Shown piece after piece: positions 1-5,424 of a DNA stretch of 5,424 nt. Under the pieces are notes generated by a model. That model did no database searches. It worked only from the letters and a program-made list of their open reading frames with translations, and was not told the DNA's origin. The position numbers and the translations under genes were made by a program. Position 1 is the stretch's first letter; each line of letters opens with the position of its first letter. The stretch is from Actinomycetes bacterium (GTDB lineage Bacteria > Actinomycetota > Actinomycetes > S36-B12 > GCA-2699445): assembly GCA_022600255.1 (NCBI GenBank), contig JAHZKU010000216.1, positions 1 to 5,424 of the forward strand. The letters run 5' to 3'.

Positions 1-341
1 GTGGCGCTCACACCAGGGTTAGAACGCATCCCGGCACCAACCAAGGAGACTTTCGCGACCTCCTCGTCGCTGACCAGGTTCTCAAACCCAACACTGGCCT
101 GGGCATTGATCAACGCCTGCAAGGCGCGGGCGACGTCGCCTGTCGGGCACGTGAACGTGACATCGGTCCGACCGGTATCGGCGGCGGAAATGTTCTGCAC
201 GATCATGTCGATATTCACGCCGGCTTCGGCGAGCGCTTGGAAGATTGCGGCGGCCTCACCTGGCCGGTCGGGCACACCTAGCACCGTAACCTTGGCATCA
301 TTCAAATCCGCTGCAACGCCAGAGATGATTGGTTGTTCCAT
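1..341 (-). CDS. lysC: Aspartokinase beta subunit from an internal in-frame start (partial)
   Basis: In Corynebacterium and Bacillus, aspartokinase is an alpha2beta2 enzyme whose beta subunit is the C-terminal ACT region translated from a start inside the same gene. Here codon 251 of lysC is an ATG beginning MEQPIISGVAADLNDAKV, which aligns with the Corynebacterium beta start (codon 250, MEEAVLTGVATD). It is preceded by AAGGAGG with a 4-base gap. The product would hold both ACT regulatory domains and no kinase domain. The sequence shows the start and the binding site; that it is used here is inferred from the family. The far end lies beyond the window. Confidence 0.7.
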   Translation of the reverse strand, partial: MEQPIISGVAADLNDAKVTVLGVPDRPGEAAAIFQALAEAGVNIDMIVQNISAADTGRTDVTFTCPTGDVARALQALINAQASVGFENLVSDEEVAKVSLVGAGMRSNPGVSA

Positions 342-1091
342 CGTGCCTCCTTCAGTGGGGTCCTTAACGACCCACGTCCCTGCTTTGTCTGTGAATGTCG
401 ACCGAACGTGGATCGGCATTGAAAACCGTCGCCCAAACTCAACACACCGTAGGTGAAGCACCTTGGCGCCCACCGCCGCCAGTTCCAGCATCTCTTCATA
501 CGAGATTCGGTCGACCTTGCTTGCCAACGGAACCACCCGCGGGTCGGTTGTGAACACGCCATCCACGTCCGTATAGATTTCGCAGGCCTCGGCTTTCAGC
601 GCCACGGCCAATGCAACGGCCGTGGTGTCTGAGCCACCACGCCCCAAGGTCGTTACGTCCTTGGACTGTGAACTGACTCCCTGGAACCCCGCCACAATGG
701 GGATGGCGCCGTCAGCCAAGGCGCTCTGGATCCGGCCTGGGGTCACGTCGATGATTCGGGCCCGGCCATGAGCTGAGTCGGTGATTAGGCCCGCCTGTGA
801 ACCGGTATATGACCGCGCCTCGTATCCCAAATCGCTGATCGCCATCGCCAACAGCGCCATCGAGATGCGTTCACCGGCGGTGAGCAGCATGTCCATCTCT
901 CGAGCGGCCGGTTCTGGTGAGACTTGATGCGCCAAATCGTTCAGATCGTCGGTGGTATCACCCATCGCCGAAACGATCACACTCACATCGTGTCCCCTGC
1001 TCTTGGTTTCCACGATCCGGCGCGCGACCCGTCGAATCGCATCCGCATCAGATACTGAGGATCCGCCATACTTCTGAACAACTAGCCCCAC
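1..1091 (-). CDS. lysC: Aspartokinase (aspartate kinase, alpha subunit), C-terminus beyond the window
   Basis: Catalyses ATP-dependent phosphorylation of L-aspartate, the first step towards lysine, threonine, methionine and diaminopimelate, in the cytoplasm. The reading frame is open for 363 full codons and runs off the left edge; the related Corynebacterium enzyme has about 421 residues, so roughly 58 are missing. Visible motifs are KYGGSS at residues 7-12, GERIS with Glu74, GRGGSD at 150-155 and TDVDGVFTTDPR at 174-185, all typical of the amino-acid kinase domain. From about residue 263 the first ACT domain follows (AKVTVLGVPDRPGEAA), with NIDMIVQNIS and TDVTFTCP; then KVSLVGAGM of the second. 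Ser302 and Thr312 align with positions that in the Corynebacterium enzyme affect lysine/threonine feedback, so feedback sensitivity is inferred to be intact. I chose the GTG start at 1091 because it sits 6 bases after GAGGGA (1098-1103) and gives the family N-terminus. A gap of 242 bases separates it from recR. Confidence 0.96.
   Translation of the reverse strand, partial: MGLVVQKYGGSSVSDADAIRRVARRIVETKSRGHDVSVIVSAMGDTTDDLNDLAHQVSPEPAAREMDMLLTAGERISMALLAMAISDLGYEARSYTGSQAGLITDSAHGRARIIDVTPGRIQSALADGAIPIVAGFQGVSSQSKDVTTLGRGGSDTTAVALAVALKAEACEIYTDVDGVFTTDPRVVPLASKVDRISYEEMLELAAVGAKVLHLRCVEFGRRFSMPIHVRSTFTDKAGTWVVKDPTEGGTMEQPIISGVAADLNDAKVTVLGVPDRPGEAAAIFQALAEAGVNIDMIVQNISAADTGRTDVTFTCPTGDVARALQALINAQASVGFENLVSDEEVAKVSLVGAGMRSNPGVSA
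346..352 (-). promoter_or_regulatory. Internal Shine-Dalgarno site for the aspartokinase beta subunit
   Basis: Minus-strand AAGGAGG, fully complementary to the 16S rRNA tail, 4 bases before the internal ATG at 339-341. It encodes the Glu-Gly-Gly part of the PTEGGTM stretch at the kinase/ACT junction, so it is coding and regulatory at once. It is stronger than the GAGGGA site in front of the main GTG start. Confidence 0.7.
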
Positions 1092-1333
1092 GCTTTGTCC
1101 CTCAATAGTCGTTTACTCGGCGCCCGCGGCCCATCGGCCAAGTTCGCCGGCCACCCGCCCGCGGCCATACCGACGAGCGTCCCTTGGAACATGCCCGCCC
1201 TAGCGCTTCTCAAACCGGCCGGCAATGCGACAGCGCCGCTGCCCAAGTCAAGCATAGAGCCCAGCAGCACCAGAGAACGAGAACTGGGCAGCTACTTGCC
1301 GAGCACCTGGGCGGGGCTGTGCCAGGCCGACAG
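1092..1333. other. Gap between recR and lysC, no convincing gene
   Basis: Holds the lysC ribosome binding site (1098-1103). A minus-strand reading frame of 62 codons (1082-1270) overlaps the lysC start by 10 bases, but no Shine-Dalgarno precedes it and the product is of low complexity and unfamiliar. TATGCT at 1251-1256 (minus) resembles a -10 box, with no good -35 at 16-18 bases. No lysine riboswitch or T-tailed hairpin is apparent. The length suggests that lysC is transcribed at least partly from its own promoter here, but I cannot place it. Confidence 0.5.
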
Positions 1334-1930
1334 CTAGAGTCTGCGCCGCCCGGCGAACGCACGACCGAGGGTGACCTCATCGGCATACTCCAGATCGCCA
1401 CCCACGGGCAGTCCACTAGCGAGTCGACTCACCGGTACGCCCAGATCATTCAACAACCGGCTCAGATAGGTGGCGGTGGCTTCCCCCTCCAAGTTGGGAT
1501 CGGTTGCCACGATCACCTCCGACACCGATCCGTCTGCGAGACGTTGCATCAACTCCCGAATCCGCAGGTCGTTGGGCCCCACACCATCGATCGGGCTGAT
1601 GGCCCCACCCAGCACGTGATACAGCCCCTTGAACTCTCGGGTGCGCTCGATGGCCAGCACGTCCTTACTCTCCTCCACGACGCAGATCACCGTCGCGTCC
1701 CGCCGGGAGTCGGCGCAGATTCGGCACAGGTCCTGTTCAGCTACGTTGCCGCACTGCTCACAAAAGTGCACCTTCAACTTCACTTCGCGCAAGGTAGCGG
1801 CCAATCGATTCACGTCGTCGGGATCCGCGTCCAGAATGTGAAACGCAATTCGTTGCGCGCTCTTGGGCCCTACCCCAGGCAACCGGCCGAGTTCTTCGAT
1901 CAAGTCGGCAATCACACCGTCATACATCAC
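1334..1930 (-). CDS. recR: Recombination mediator protein RecR
   Basis: RecR acts with RecF and RecO to load RecA on gapped single-stranded DNA coated with SSB, in the RecFOR repair pathway. The 198-residue product has the usual family length and full domain order: helix-hairpin-helix at about residues 12-32 (LGRLPGVGPKSAQRIAF), a C4 zinc finger with Cys57, Cys60, Cys69 and Cys72, a Toprim domain from about 80 to 172 with VVEESKD (Glu86) and ATDPNLEGEATATYL (Asp144), and the C-terminal SGLPVGGDLEYADEVTLGRAF segment. The GTG at 1928-1930 overlaps the dnaX stop codon by one base; the ATG one codon later (1925-1927) gives the commoner MYDGV N-terminus and could be the true start. No strong Shine-Dalgarno is present, so translation is probably coupled to dnaX. 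The ybaB/ebfC gene often found before recR is absent. Confidence 0.97.
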   Translation of the reverse strand: MMYDGVIADLIEELGRLPGVGPKSAQRIAFHILDADPDDVNRLAATLREVKLKVHFCEQCGNVAEQDLCRICADSRRDATVICVVEESKDVLAIERTREFKGLYHVLGGAISPIDGVGPNDLRIRELMQRLADGSVSEVIVATDPNLEGEATATYLSRLLNDLGVPVSRLASGLPVGGDLEYADEVTLGRAFAGRRRL

Positions 1931-3999
1931 TAGCCGCCATCGAACTCACCGATCTTGGTTGCGCCCAGTTCCCGCATTGCCAAGTCCACGCCACTGAGCC
2001 CGCCGTCCCCCAAATCCGGGTCGTCGTGTGAGGGGGTGTCTTCTGGGCGGTTGACCTCGTCCACAGCCACCGCATTCACCTCGACCGCGATCCCGAATTC
2101 TTGAATCAGGAGGGTGTGCATCGCCAAATCGCGGCGACTACTGCGGATCGACACCGCTTGGCCCGGCGATGCCACCCGAATGGTCAGGGCACCATCGGCT
2201 AGGGCATGCGGGAGTGAGCTTTCCCAAGCTGCCGCCGCCACCCGACTATTCGCCCGCACTTTGGCAATCACGTCCGGCCAGATCGCGATGAGGCGCTGCA
2301 GCTCCTCCGCATCGCCGGATCCAGCTCCGCCAGTCTCTGGTGGCAGCTGGGACGAAGAGGCCGCGTCTGCGTCTGGGGGGCTGGATTCTTGCCGACCTGC
2401 GGACGCGGGGTCGCTAGTGTCCTGCGGGGTATTCGCCTCGCGCTGCTGTTCCTGCGCCCTGTCATCGGCCTGCGGCGCTGGACTCTGCTCGCCCAGGCGG
2501 GGGTCCGGCTGGCTGTAGCTGGCTGGGGGCGGTGGGGCCGGCGGTTGCTGGCTGCCCATGCTGGCGAGTTTGGGAGGCCGCGGCGGCTTGTTGCCCCCCG
2601 GCGCAGGCGGCGGCGCCGGACGCGCGGCCGTTGGCGGTGGCGTGGTGGGTGCGGGTGTTTCAGGAGAGCTGGATCGCACCGAATCCGGCGGTGGGACGGG
2701 CGCCAAACCTTCATCTCCCCTTGCGGGTGGTGGCGCTTCCCCTGCGGTCGGCTTGCCCGCGCGGCCCTCGCTGGCCTGGGCGGGGGCTGACCGCGCGGGG
2801 CCCGGTGCTGTCGGGGTTGGTAGGGCACCGCTGCTGACAGCGCTGAGCTTGCGCTCCACAGTCTCGAGCCGAGCTAGCAAGGTCTCCGGGTCTTGGCCAC
2901 TTGGGGAGAGCAACAAGCGCGCGGCCAAGATTTCCAACTGAAGGCGTGGGGAGGTACTGCCCTTGATCTGCGTCAGGCCTTGATTAACAACCTGAGAGAT
3001 GCGGGTCAGTTCCGCCACACCGAACTGCCCTGCTTGGGTAGCCAAGACCTCTCGGCGATCTGGTGACACGTCCAAGACATCGGAGTTGGCGGCCTCGTGG
3101 GCGTGACTGATCAGGATTAGGTCCCGCACTTGGTGGAGCAGATCTGTCACGAAACGGCGGACATCATGGCCCGACTCGGACACAACATTGACGGCCGCAA
3201 AAAGCGCAGCACCGTCTTGTTCCGCGATCGCCTCGACAACCTGGTCCAGCAAGGCGTCGTCGGTCACCCCCAGTTGGTCGCCAACGGCGGCTTGTTCCAG
3301 GCCGCTGGCACCGGCACCAGCAATGAGCTGACCCATGATGCTCTGCGCATCCCGCACGCTACCCCCGCTGGCCCGGGCAATCAGGCTCAAGGCGCCGGGC
3401 TCGAAGGGCACACCTTCGGATCGGCAGATTTGCGCCAGGTTTTCCTGCAGTTGGCGAGACGAGACCAGTCGAAACGCATAGTTGAACGTGCGTGATCTGA
3501 TGGTTGGGATCACTTTGTCGACCTCGGTGGTGGCAAAGATGAACTTCAGATGGTCCGGAGGTTCTTCAATCAGCTTCAACAATGCGTTGAAGCCGTCCTT
3601 GGTCACCATGTGTGCTTCATCGATGATGTAGACCTTGAAGCGCGCCTGCGCCGGGACAAATGCGGCCCGTTCGCGCAACTCGCGGGTGTCGTCCACGCCG
3701 CCGTGGCTAGCTGCATCCAGTTCAATCACATCCACCAGCCCCGGACCGTTCGGCGCTAGCGCCAAGCAGAACGTGCACTCACCACAAGGATCGGGGGTGG
3801 GGCCCTGCTCGCAGATCAAGGAGCGGGCAAGTATCCGGGCTGTGGAAGTCTTTCCGCAGCCCCGCGGCCCGCTAAACAGGAACGCATGATGCACGCTGTC
3901 GCGCGACAAGGCTCTCGCCAGGGGTTCGGTGACGTGTTCCTGGCCGATCACCTCAGAAAGGCGGCTGGGACGATACGTCCGGTAAAGAGCCAATGCCAT
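1930..3999 (-). CDS. dnaX: DNA polymerase III subunit tau (clamp-loader ATPase)
   Basis: Motor subunit of the replicative clamp loader, which opens the beta clamp and organises the polymerase III holoenzyme at the fork. The 689-residue product shows Walker A GPRGCGKT at 44-51, a zinc-binding set Cys63, Cys72, Cys75 and Cys78, Walker B VYIIDEAH at 123-130 (Asp127, Glu128), sensor 1 around FATTE (155-159), the SRC-type motif as RSRTF with putative arginine finger Arg170, and sensor 2 GGSVRDAQS with Arg216. The clamp-loader lid and collar domains run to about 370. A Pro/Ala/Ser-rich, probably disordered linker covers about 391-560, followed by a compact tau-specific domain (about 563-645) and a conserved-looking tail MRELGATKIGEF. 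The ATG start is backed by AAGGTG 5 bases upstream. No A-rich slippery site for a gamma product is seen. ffs lies about 58 bases upstream on the same strand. Confidence 0.97.
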   Translation of the reverse strand: MALALYRTYRPSRLSEVIGQEHVTEPLARALSRDSVHHAFLFSGPRGCGKTSTARILARSLICEQGPTPDPCGECTFCLALAPNGPGLVDVIELDAASHGGVDDTRELRERAAFVPAQARFKVYIIDEAHMVTKDGFNALLKLIEEPPDHLKFIFATTEVDKVIPTIRSRTFNYAFRLVSSRQLQENLAQICRSEGVPFEPGALSLIARASGGSVRDAQSIMGQLIAGAGASGLEQAAVGDQLGVTDDALLDQVVEAIAEQDGAALFAAVNVVSESGHDVRRFVTDLLHQVRDLILISHAHEAANSDVLDVSPDRREVLATQAGQFGVAELTRISQVVNQGLTQIKGSTSPRLQLEILAARLLLSPSGQDPETLLARLETVERKLSAVSSGALPTPTAPGPARSAPAQASEGRAGKPTAGEAPPPARGDEGLAPVPPPDSVRSSSPETPAPTTPPPTAARPAPPPAPGGNKPPRPPKLASMGSQQPPAPPPPASYSQPDPRLGEQSPAPQADDRAQEQQREANTPQDTSDPASAGRQESSPPDADAASSSQLPPETGGAGSGDAEELQRLIAIWPDVIAKVRANSRVAAAAWESSLPHALADGALTIRVASPGQAVSIRSSRRDLAMHTLLIQEFGIAVEVNAVAVDEVNRPEDTPSHDDPDLGDGGLSGVDLAMRELGATKIGEFDGG

Positions 4000-4004
4000 G
4001 TGTG

Positions 4005-4010
4005 CACCTT
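4005..4010 (-). promoter_or_regulatory. Ribosome binding site of dnaX
   Basis: Minus-strand AAGGTG, 5 bases before the ATG at 3997-3999. It supports this start, which also gives the expected actinobacterial N-terminus MALALYRTYRP. Confidence 0.7.
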
Positions 4011-4056
4011 ACGCCGCTCTTCCGACCAGTTGATTCATCATCACCTTAGCCAATAA

Positions 4057-4150
4057 AGGGACCCCCCGCGCACCCATCAGAGCCCGCCTACCCTTGCTGC
4101 CTTCCGGCCCTGGGGGAGTTCAGGAGGATGACGCCGCACGAGGGGTCGAA
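4057..4150 (-). ncRNA. ffs: Small bacterial SRP RNA (4.5S RNA)
   Basis: RNA scaffold of the signal recognition particle; it binds Ffh and the receptor FtsY to direct nascent membrane proteins to the translocon. The minus strand carries the near-invariant Ffh-binding hairpin GCC-GGAA-GGC (4099-4108), flanked by CAGG on the 5' side and AGCAAGG on the 3' side. The ends form a long helix: GACCCCTCGTGCG (from 4147 inward) pairs, with a few G-U pairs, with TGCGCGGGGGGTC (ending at 4060), and CATC with GATG extends it. The closed helix spans 88 bases, so this is the short form without an Alu domain. The exact 5' and 3' ends are uncertain by a few bases. The downstream CCCTTTATT could contribute to termination or marks a processed 3' end. 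Confidence 0.95.
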
Positions 4151-4154
4151 CCTC

Positions 4155-4183
4155 AGTGTAATCCCAAGCGGTTCGACTTGGAA
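4155..4183 (-). promoter_or_regulatory. Probable housekeeping-sigma promoter of ffs
   Basis: Minus-strand TACACT (4155-4160) fits the actinobacterial -10 pattern TANNNT and lies 7 bases before the first paired base of the SRP RNA at 4147, the expected distance to a transcription start. TTCCAA at 4178-4183, spaced by 17 bases, is a weak -35 candidate (3 of 6 consensus bases). The -10 is the better supported half. Confidence 0.5.
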
Positions 4184-4445
4184 ACACCGCTCCCCGCGGC
4201 TAAGGCCAAGGGCGGCGGCAAGGGATCCAGGGTCTGCGATGTCGAGTATTCGGCGAAACCGTATCGGAACGGCAGGCGGCGGCCCTAGACCAGCGTTGAT
4301 CATTCGCGCGCTGACCAACTCGTGCGACCAAACCTGTTGACCGCCGTTGCGTCGCACGTCGGTCGCCGCCGACGGTAGACCGCCCGGTTCTGCACGTTGG
4401 CACGGATGTAACGGGAGACCCCACGAGTCGCGTATCATCACTCTT
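4184..4445. other. Divergent intergenic region between ffs and tRNA-Ser, no gene recognised
   Basis: Together with the ffs promoter, about 300 bases separate the two RNA genes. A minus-strand open frame (4088-4441, 117 codons) crosses this stretch but ends inside the SRP RNA, lacks a ribosome binding site and shows no familiar motif, so I do not call it. On the plus strand TATCAT (4433-4438), 7 bases before the tRNA, is a -10 candidate with no matching -35. The rest shows no repeats or clear structure. Confidence 0.5.
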
Positions 4446-4533
4446 GGAGGATTCGCCTAGTGGCCTATGGCGCTCGCTTGGAAAGCGGGTTGGGTTAACG
4501 CCCTCAGGGGTTCGAATCCCCTATCCTCCGCCA
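4446..4533 (+). tRNA. tRNA-Ser with anticodon GGA, CCA end encoded
   Basis: Reads UCC (and UCU by wobble) codons. The acceptor stem pairs GGAGGAT (4446-4452) with ATCCTCC (4523-4529), followed by discriminator G4530 and an encoded CCA (4531-4533). The anticodon stem CTCGC/GCGGG (with one G-U pair) encloses the loop TTGGAAA, placing anticodon GGA at 4480-4482. A long variable arm (GGG...CCC around 4491-4503) marks the class II fold typical of serine tRNA. The T arm AGGGG-TTCGAAT-CCCCT is perfect. It is transcribed away from ffs. Confidence 0.97.
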
Positions 4534-4697
4534 TACCGAGCCTCGCCTGACAGAGCCGAGCCACATGCTAAGTGCGCGTCACGAGGCGCCTCCGGATTCA
4601 CCCGCATGCTCAAGACTCCATGAATTCTGTGGGAACACCCTACGAAGAATCGGTGCTCAGCTGACTTGCCGCCTATCCAGACTGCCAACGTTTTTTT
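4534..4697. other. Spacer between tRNA-Ser and the transporter gene
   Basis: No gene seen. A weak imperfect hairpin can be drawn (CCTCG-CCT-GAC at 4541-4551 with GTC-A-CGAGG at 4578-4586), and GAGGCGCCTC at 4583-4592 is a perfect 10-base palindrome; neither is followed by a T run, so termination after the tRNA is unproven. The spacer ends in seven T residues (4691-4697) immediately before the transporter ATG. Confidence 0.4.
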
Positions 4698-5424
4698 ATG
4701 GCGACAATGCAGGGCAAGAAGGCCCCGAGGCTGCCCTTGGGCGAGGCGCTCGACAACGCCAAGATGTCTAAACTCCATCTCTCGTTCTGGCTACTGGGTG
4801 GCCTAGGCATCATGCTGGATGGCTTTGACTTCTTCATCATTGGCGTGGCGAATCCGTTGATCCAGGAGGACCTTGCCGCCAGCTCCGTGCAGACCGGACT
4901 GATCTCAGCCGCTGCCATCGTCGGCGCCTTCGTTGGCGCCACGTTTCTTGGCCCATTGGGCGACCGACTTGGCCGACAGCGGATCTTTAAGTACGACCTG
5001 TGGATGTTCGTAGCATTCTCCGTCGGCTGCATGGTCGCTTGGGATGTCCCGTCATTGATCATCTTCCGATTTCTGCTCGGCGTCGCGATCGGTCTGGACT
5101 ACCCAATCGCGGCCTCGTTTCTGGCCGAGATCCTGCCGCCGAAGAACCGCGGCCGCTGGCTAGTATCAGCTTTTGCGCTACAGGCCGTAGGGATGGTTTT
5201 GGGTGCCGTCGTAGGCGTCCTCACGCTCCTGCTACTGCCCTACGAAACGTCGTGGCGGATCATGCTGGGCTTTGGCATCATCCCGGCGCTCGTGATCATC
5301 TTTCTGCGACGCAAGGTGCCCGAAAGCCCACGATGGCTGGCGGAGAACGGGCAGGAAGCCGAGGCGATCGCCGTCGCGGAACGGCTGACCGGGATGCAAG
5401 TGGAGGTAAAGCGGAAAGACCGCA
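4698..5424 (+). CDS. MFS transporter, sugar-porter / metabolite:H+ symporter type (N-terminal half)
   Basis: Inner-membrane secondary transporter, probably driven by protons; the substrate cannot be told from the sequence. The 242 visible codons hold about six predicted membrane helices (roughly 28-52, 65-87, 98-116, 119-143, 156-180, 186-204), half of the usual twelve in a protein of about 450 residues. Family signatures are LDGFDFFI in helix 1, the loop 2-3 motif GPLGDRLGRQR (85-95), RFLLGVAIGLDYPIAASFLAE followed by NRGR (124-153), and the sugar-porter PESPRWL (208-214). The GLDYPIA stretch recalls E. coli YaaU and phosphate:H+ symporters more than classical sugar carriers. The frame is closed by TGA at 4662-4664, so the start is the ATG at 4698 or the ATGs at 4707 or 4764; none has a convincing Shine-Dalgarno. 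The gene runs off the right edge. Confidence 0.9.
   Translation, partial: MATMQGKKAPRLPLGEALDNAKMSKLHLSFWLLGGLGIMLDGFDFFIIGVANPLIQEDLAASSVQTGLISAAAIVGAFVGATFLGPLGDRLGRQRIFKYDLWMFVAFSVGCMVAWDVPSLIIFRFLLGVAIGLDYPIAASFLAEILPPKNRGRWLVSAFALQAVGMVLGAVVGVLTLLLLPYETSWRIMLGFGIIPALVIIFLRRKVPESPRWLAENGQEAEAIAVAERLTGMQVEVKRKDR

Noticed and set aside
1..456. 151-codon plus-strand frame at the left edge
   Set aside because: Antisense to the ACT domain region of lysC, whose protein motifs are continuous and conserved.
1092..1333. Lysine riboswitch or attenuator in front of lysC
   Set aside because: The gap lacks a recognisable lysine-aptamer pattern and any hairpin followed by a T run; such control is also not typical of actinobacterial lysC.
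1184..1933. 249-codon plus-strand open frame opposite recR
   Set aside because: It lies antisense to a fully conserved RecR with all domain motifs; its translation shows no recognisable family and no binding site, so it reflects GC-rich codon structure.
2268..2828. 186-codon minus-strand frame within dnaX
   Set aside because: Arg/Pro-rich out-of-frame reading of the Pro/Ala linker; compositional artefact.
1930..3999. Programmed frameshift in dnaX producing a gamma subunit, as in E. coli
   Set aside because: No A-rich slippery heptamer occurs in the gene, and the reading frame is continuous through the tau-specific C-terminus.
4088..4441. 117-codon minus-strand frame between tRNA-Ser and ffs
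   Set aside because: It ends inside the SRP RNA helix, crosses the likely ffs promoter, has no ribosome binding site and no familiar motif.

Overview
The window looks like a chromosomal housekeeping segment from a moderately high-GC actinobacterium. The reasons are the actinobacterial style of DnaX (N-terminus MALALYRTYRP, long proline-rich linker, C-terminal RELGA tail), an SRP RNA core like that of mycobacteria and relatives, and an aspartokinase that closely follows the Corynebacterium/Mycobacterium type, including its internal second start. I cannot name the genus.

Layout from right to left on the minus strand: a small SRP 4.5S RNA gene (ffs, about 4057-4150) with its own likely promoter; dnaX (1930-3999), the DNA polymerase III tau subunit; recR (1334-1930), joined to dnaX by a 1-base overlap; a gap of about 240 bases with no convincing gene; and lysC (1-1091), aspartokinase, whose C-terminal end lies beyond the left edge. 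Inside lysC a second in-frame ATG carries a perfect AAGGAGG ribosome binding site, the expected arrangement for an independently translated beta (regulatory) subunit.

On the plus strand, diverging from ffs across about 300 bases, is a class II tRNA-Ser(GGA) gene with an encoded CCA end (4446-4533). About 165 bases further on is the N-terminal half of an MFS transporter of the sugar-porter/metabolite:H+ symporter type (4698 to the right edge). Its first ATG has no Shine-Dalgarno sequence and directly follows seven T residues.

Functionally, dnaX and recR form a translationally coupled replication and recombination-repair pair. lysC opens the aspartate amino-acid pathway and probably has its own transcription signals. 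ffs and tRNA-Ser serve protein targeting and translation. I found no mobile element, CRISPR array, phage gene or unfamiliar multi-gene system. The points most worth a second look are the internal lysC start, the absence of a ybaB/ebfC gene between dnaX and recR, and the odd 5' end of the transporter gene.
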